A stretch of 5,457 nucleotides of DNA. Origin: SZUA-442 sp035461905. GTDB taxonomy: Bacteria; Actinomycetota; Acidimicrobiia; Spongiisociales; UBA5794. Position numbers and translations under genes: made by a program. The DNA lies in contig DATHUV010000114.1 in assembly GCA_035461905.1 (NCBI GenBank), positions 1 to 5,457 on the forward strand. The letters run 5' to 3'. The notes beneath the pieces were generated by a model. The model was given only the letters and a program-made list of their open reading frames with translations. It was not told the DNA's origin and ran no database searches. This document shows positions 5,407 through 5,457 of the stretch, piece by piece; the stretch's first letter is position 1, and every line of letters begins with the position of its first letter.

Positions 5407-5457
5407 CCACCGATCCGTTCTCCCGAGATCGAAGCGGCCATGCGCCGCGCCCGCAAC
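5294..5457. other. Region after the HNH gene, no supported gene
   Basis: These 164 bases hold the repeats listed separately and no gene I can support. Several frames are open on both strands because of the high GC content, and none shows a family motif or a good ribosome site. One minus-strand frame (51 codons from the edge, stop at 5305-5307) contains TDRWRLAAS, which resembles the HNH protein's own end TDPPRLAA. A gene entering from the right edge is possible but unproven. Confidence 0.5.
5393..5446. repeat. Short direct repeat, two copies
   Basis: GAAGCGGCCAGGCGCC (5393-5408) recurs as GAAGCGGCCATGCGCC (5431-5446), matching at 15 of 16 positions with a 38-nt offset. Similarity does not clearly continue beyond the 16 bases. 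The first copy overlaps the right arm of the inverted repeat. Whether more copies follow cannot be seen because the window ends. Confidence 0.5.

Noticed and set aside
4418..5410. 330-codon minus-strand open frame opposite the HNH gene
   Set aside because: It is Gly/Asp/Arg-rich antisense of a gene with clear DUF222 and HNH motifs.
5247..5456. 69-codon minus-strand frame at the right edge
   Set aside because: It begins with TTG without a ribosome site, overlaps the HNH 3' end, and shows no motif; other frames here are equally open.
1..5457. CRISPR array, tRNA or rRNA gene, insertion sequence, toxin-antitoxin or other defence operon
   Set aside because: No regularly spaced repeats, cloverleaf, transposase motif or paired small genes were seen. 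The HNH domain alone is not evidence of a defence system.

Overview
The window looks like an ordinary housekeeping stretch of a high-GC Actinomycetota chromosome. The evidence is GC-rich codon use throughout, a long actinobacterial-type leucyl-tRNA synthetase, a DUF222/13E12-type HNH protein (a family characteristic of this phylum), and what look like leaderless genes. A deep-branching group such as Acidimicrobiia is possible, but I cannot fix the class from sequence alone.

Layout: the left two thirds is a minus-strand run of three genes, read right to left. These are apt (3627-3115, adenine salvage), a divergent proA-like aldehyde dehydrogenase (3081-1576), and leuS (1514 to the left edge, cut off after 504 codons). 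Gaps are 33 and 61 bp, so they could share a transcript, but each also has its own TANNNT -10-like hexamer just upstream. On the plus strand, divergent from apt across a 93-bp gap, lie a small three-helix membrane protein of unknown function (3721-4107) and a DUF222/HNH-endonuclease-domain protein (4166-5293). The last 164 bases hold no gene I can support, but they contain a bulged long-range inverted repeat and a short direct repeat.

The genes do not form one obvious pathway: purine salvage, proline-type semialdehyde chemistry and leucyl-tRNA charging are separate tasks. The DUF222/HNH gene is probably an accessory insertion next to core genes.

I find no CRISPR array, rRNA, tRNA, insertion sequence or recognisable defence system. 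The points most worth a second look are the unusual ProA-like enzyme (N-terminal extension, changed active-site surroundings), the repeated TANNNT spacing 6-7 nt before three ATG codons, and the mirrored sequence at the end of the HNH gene.
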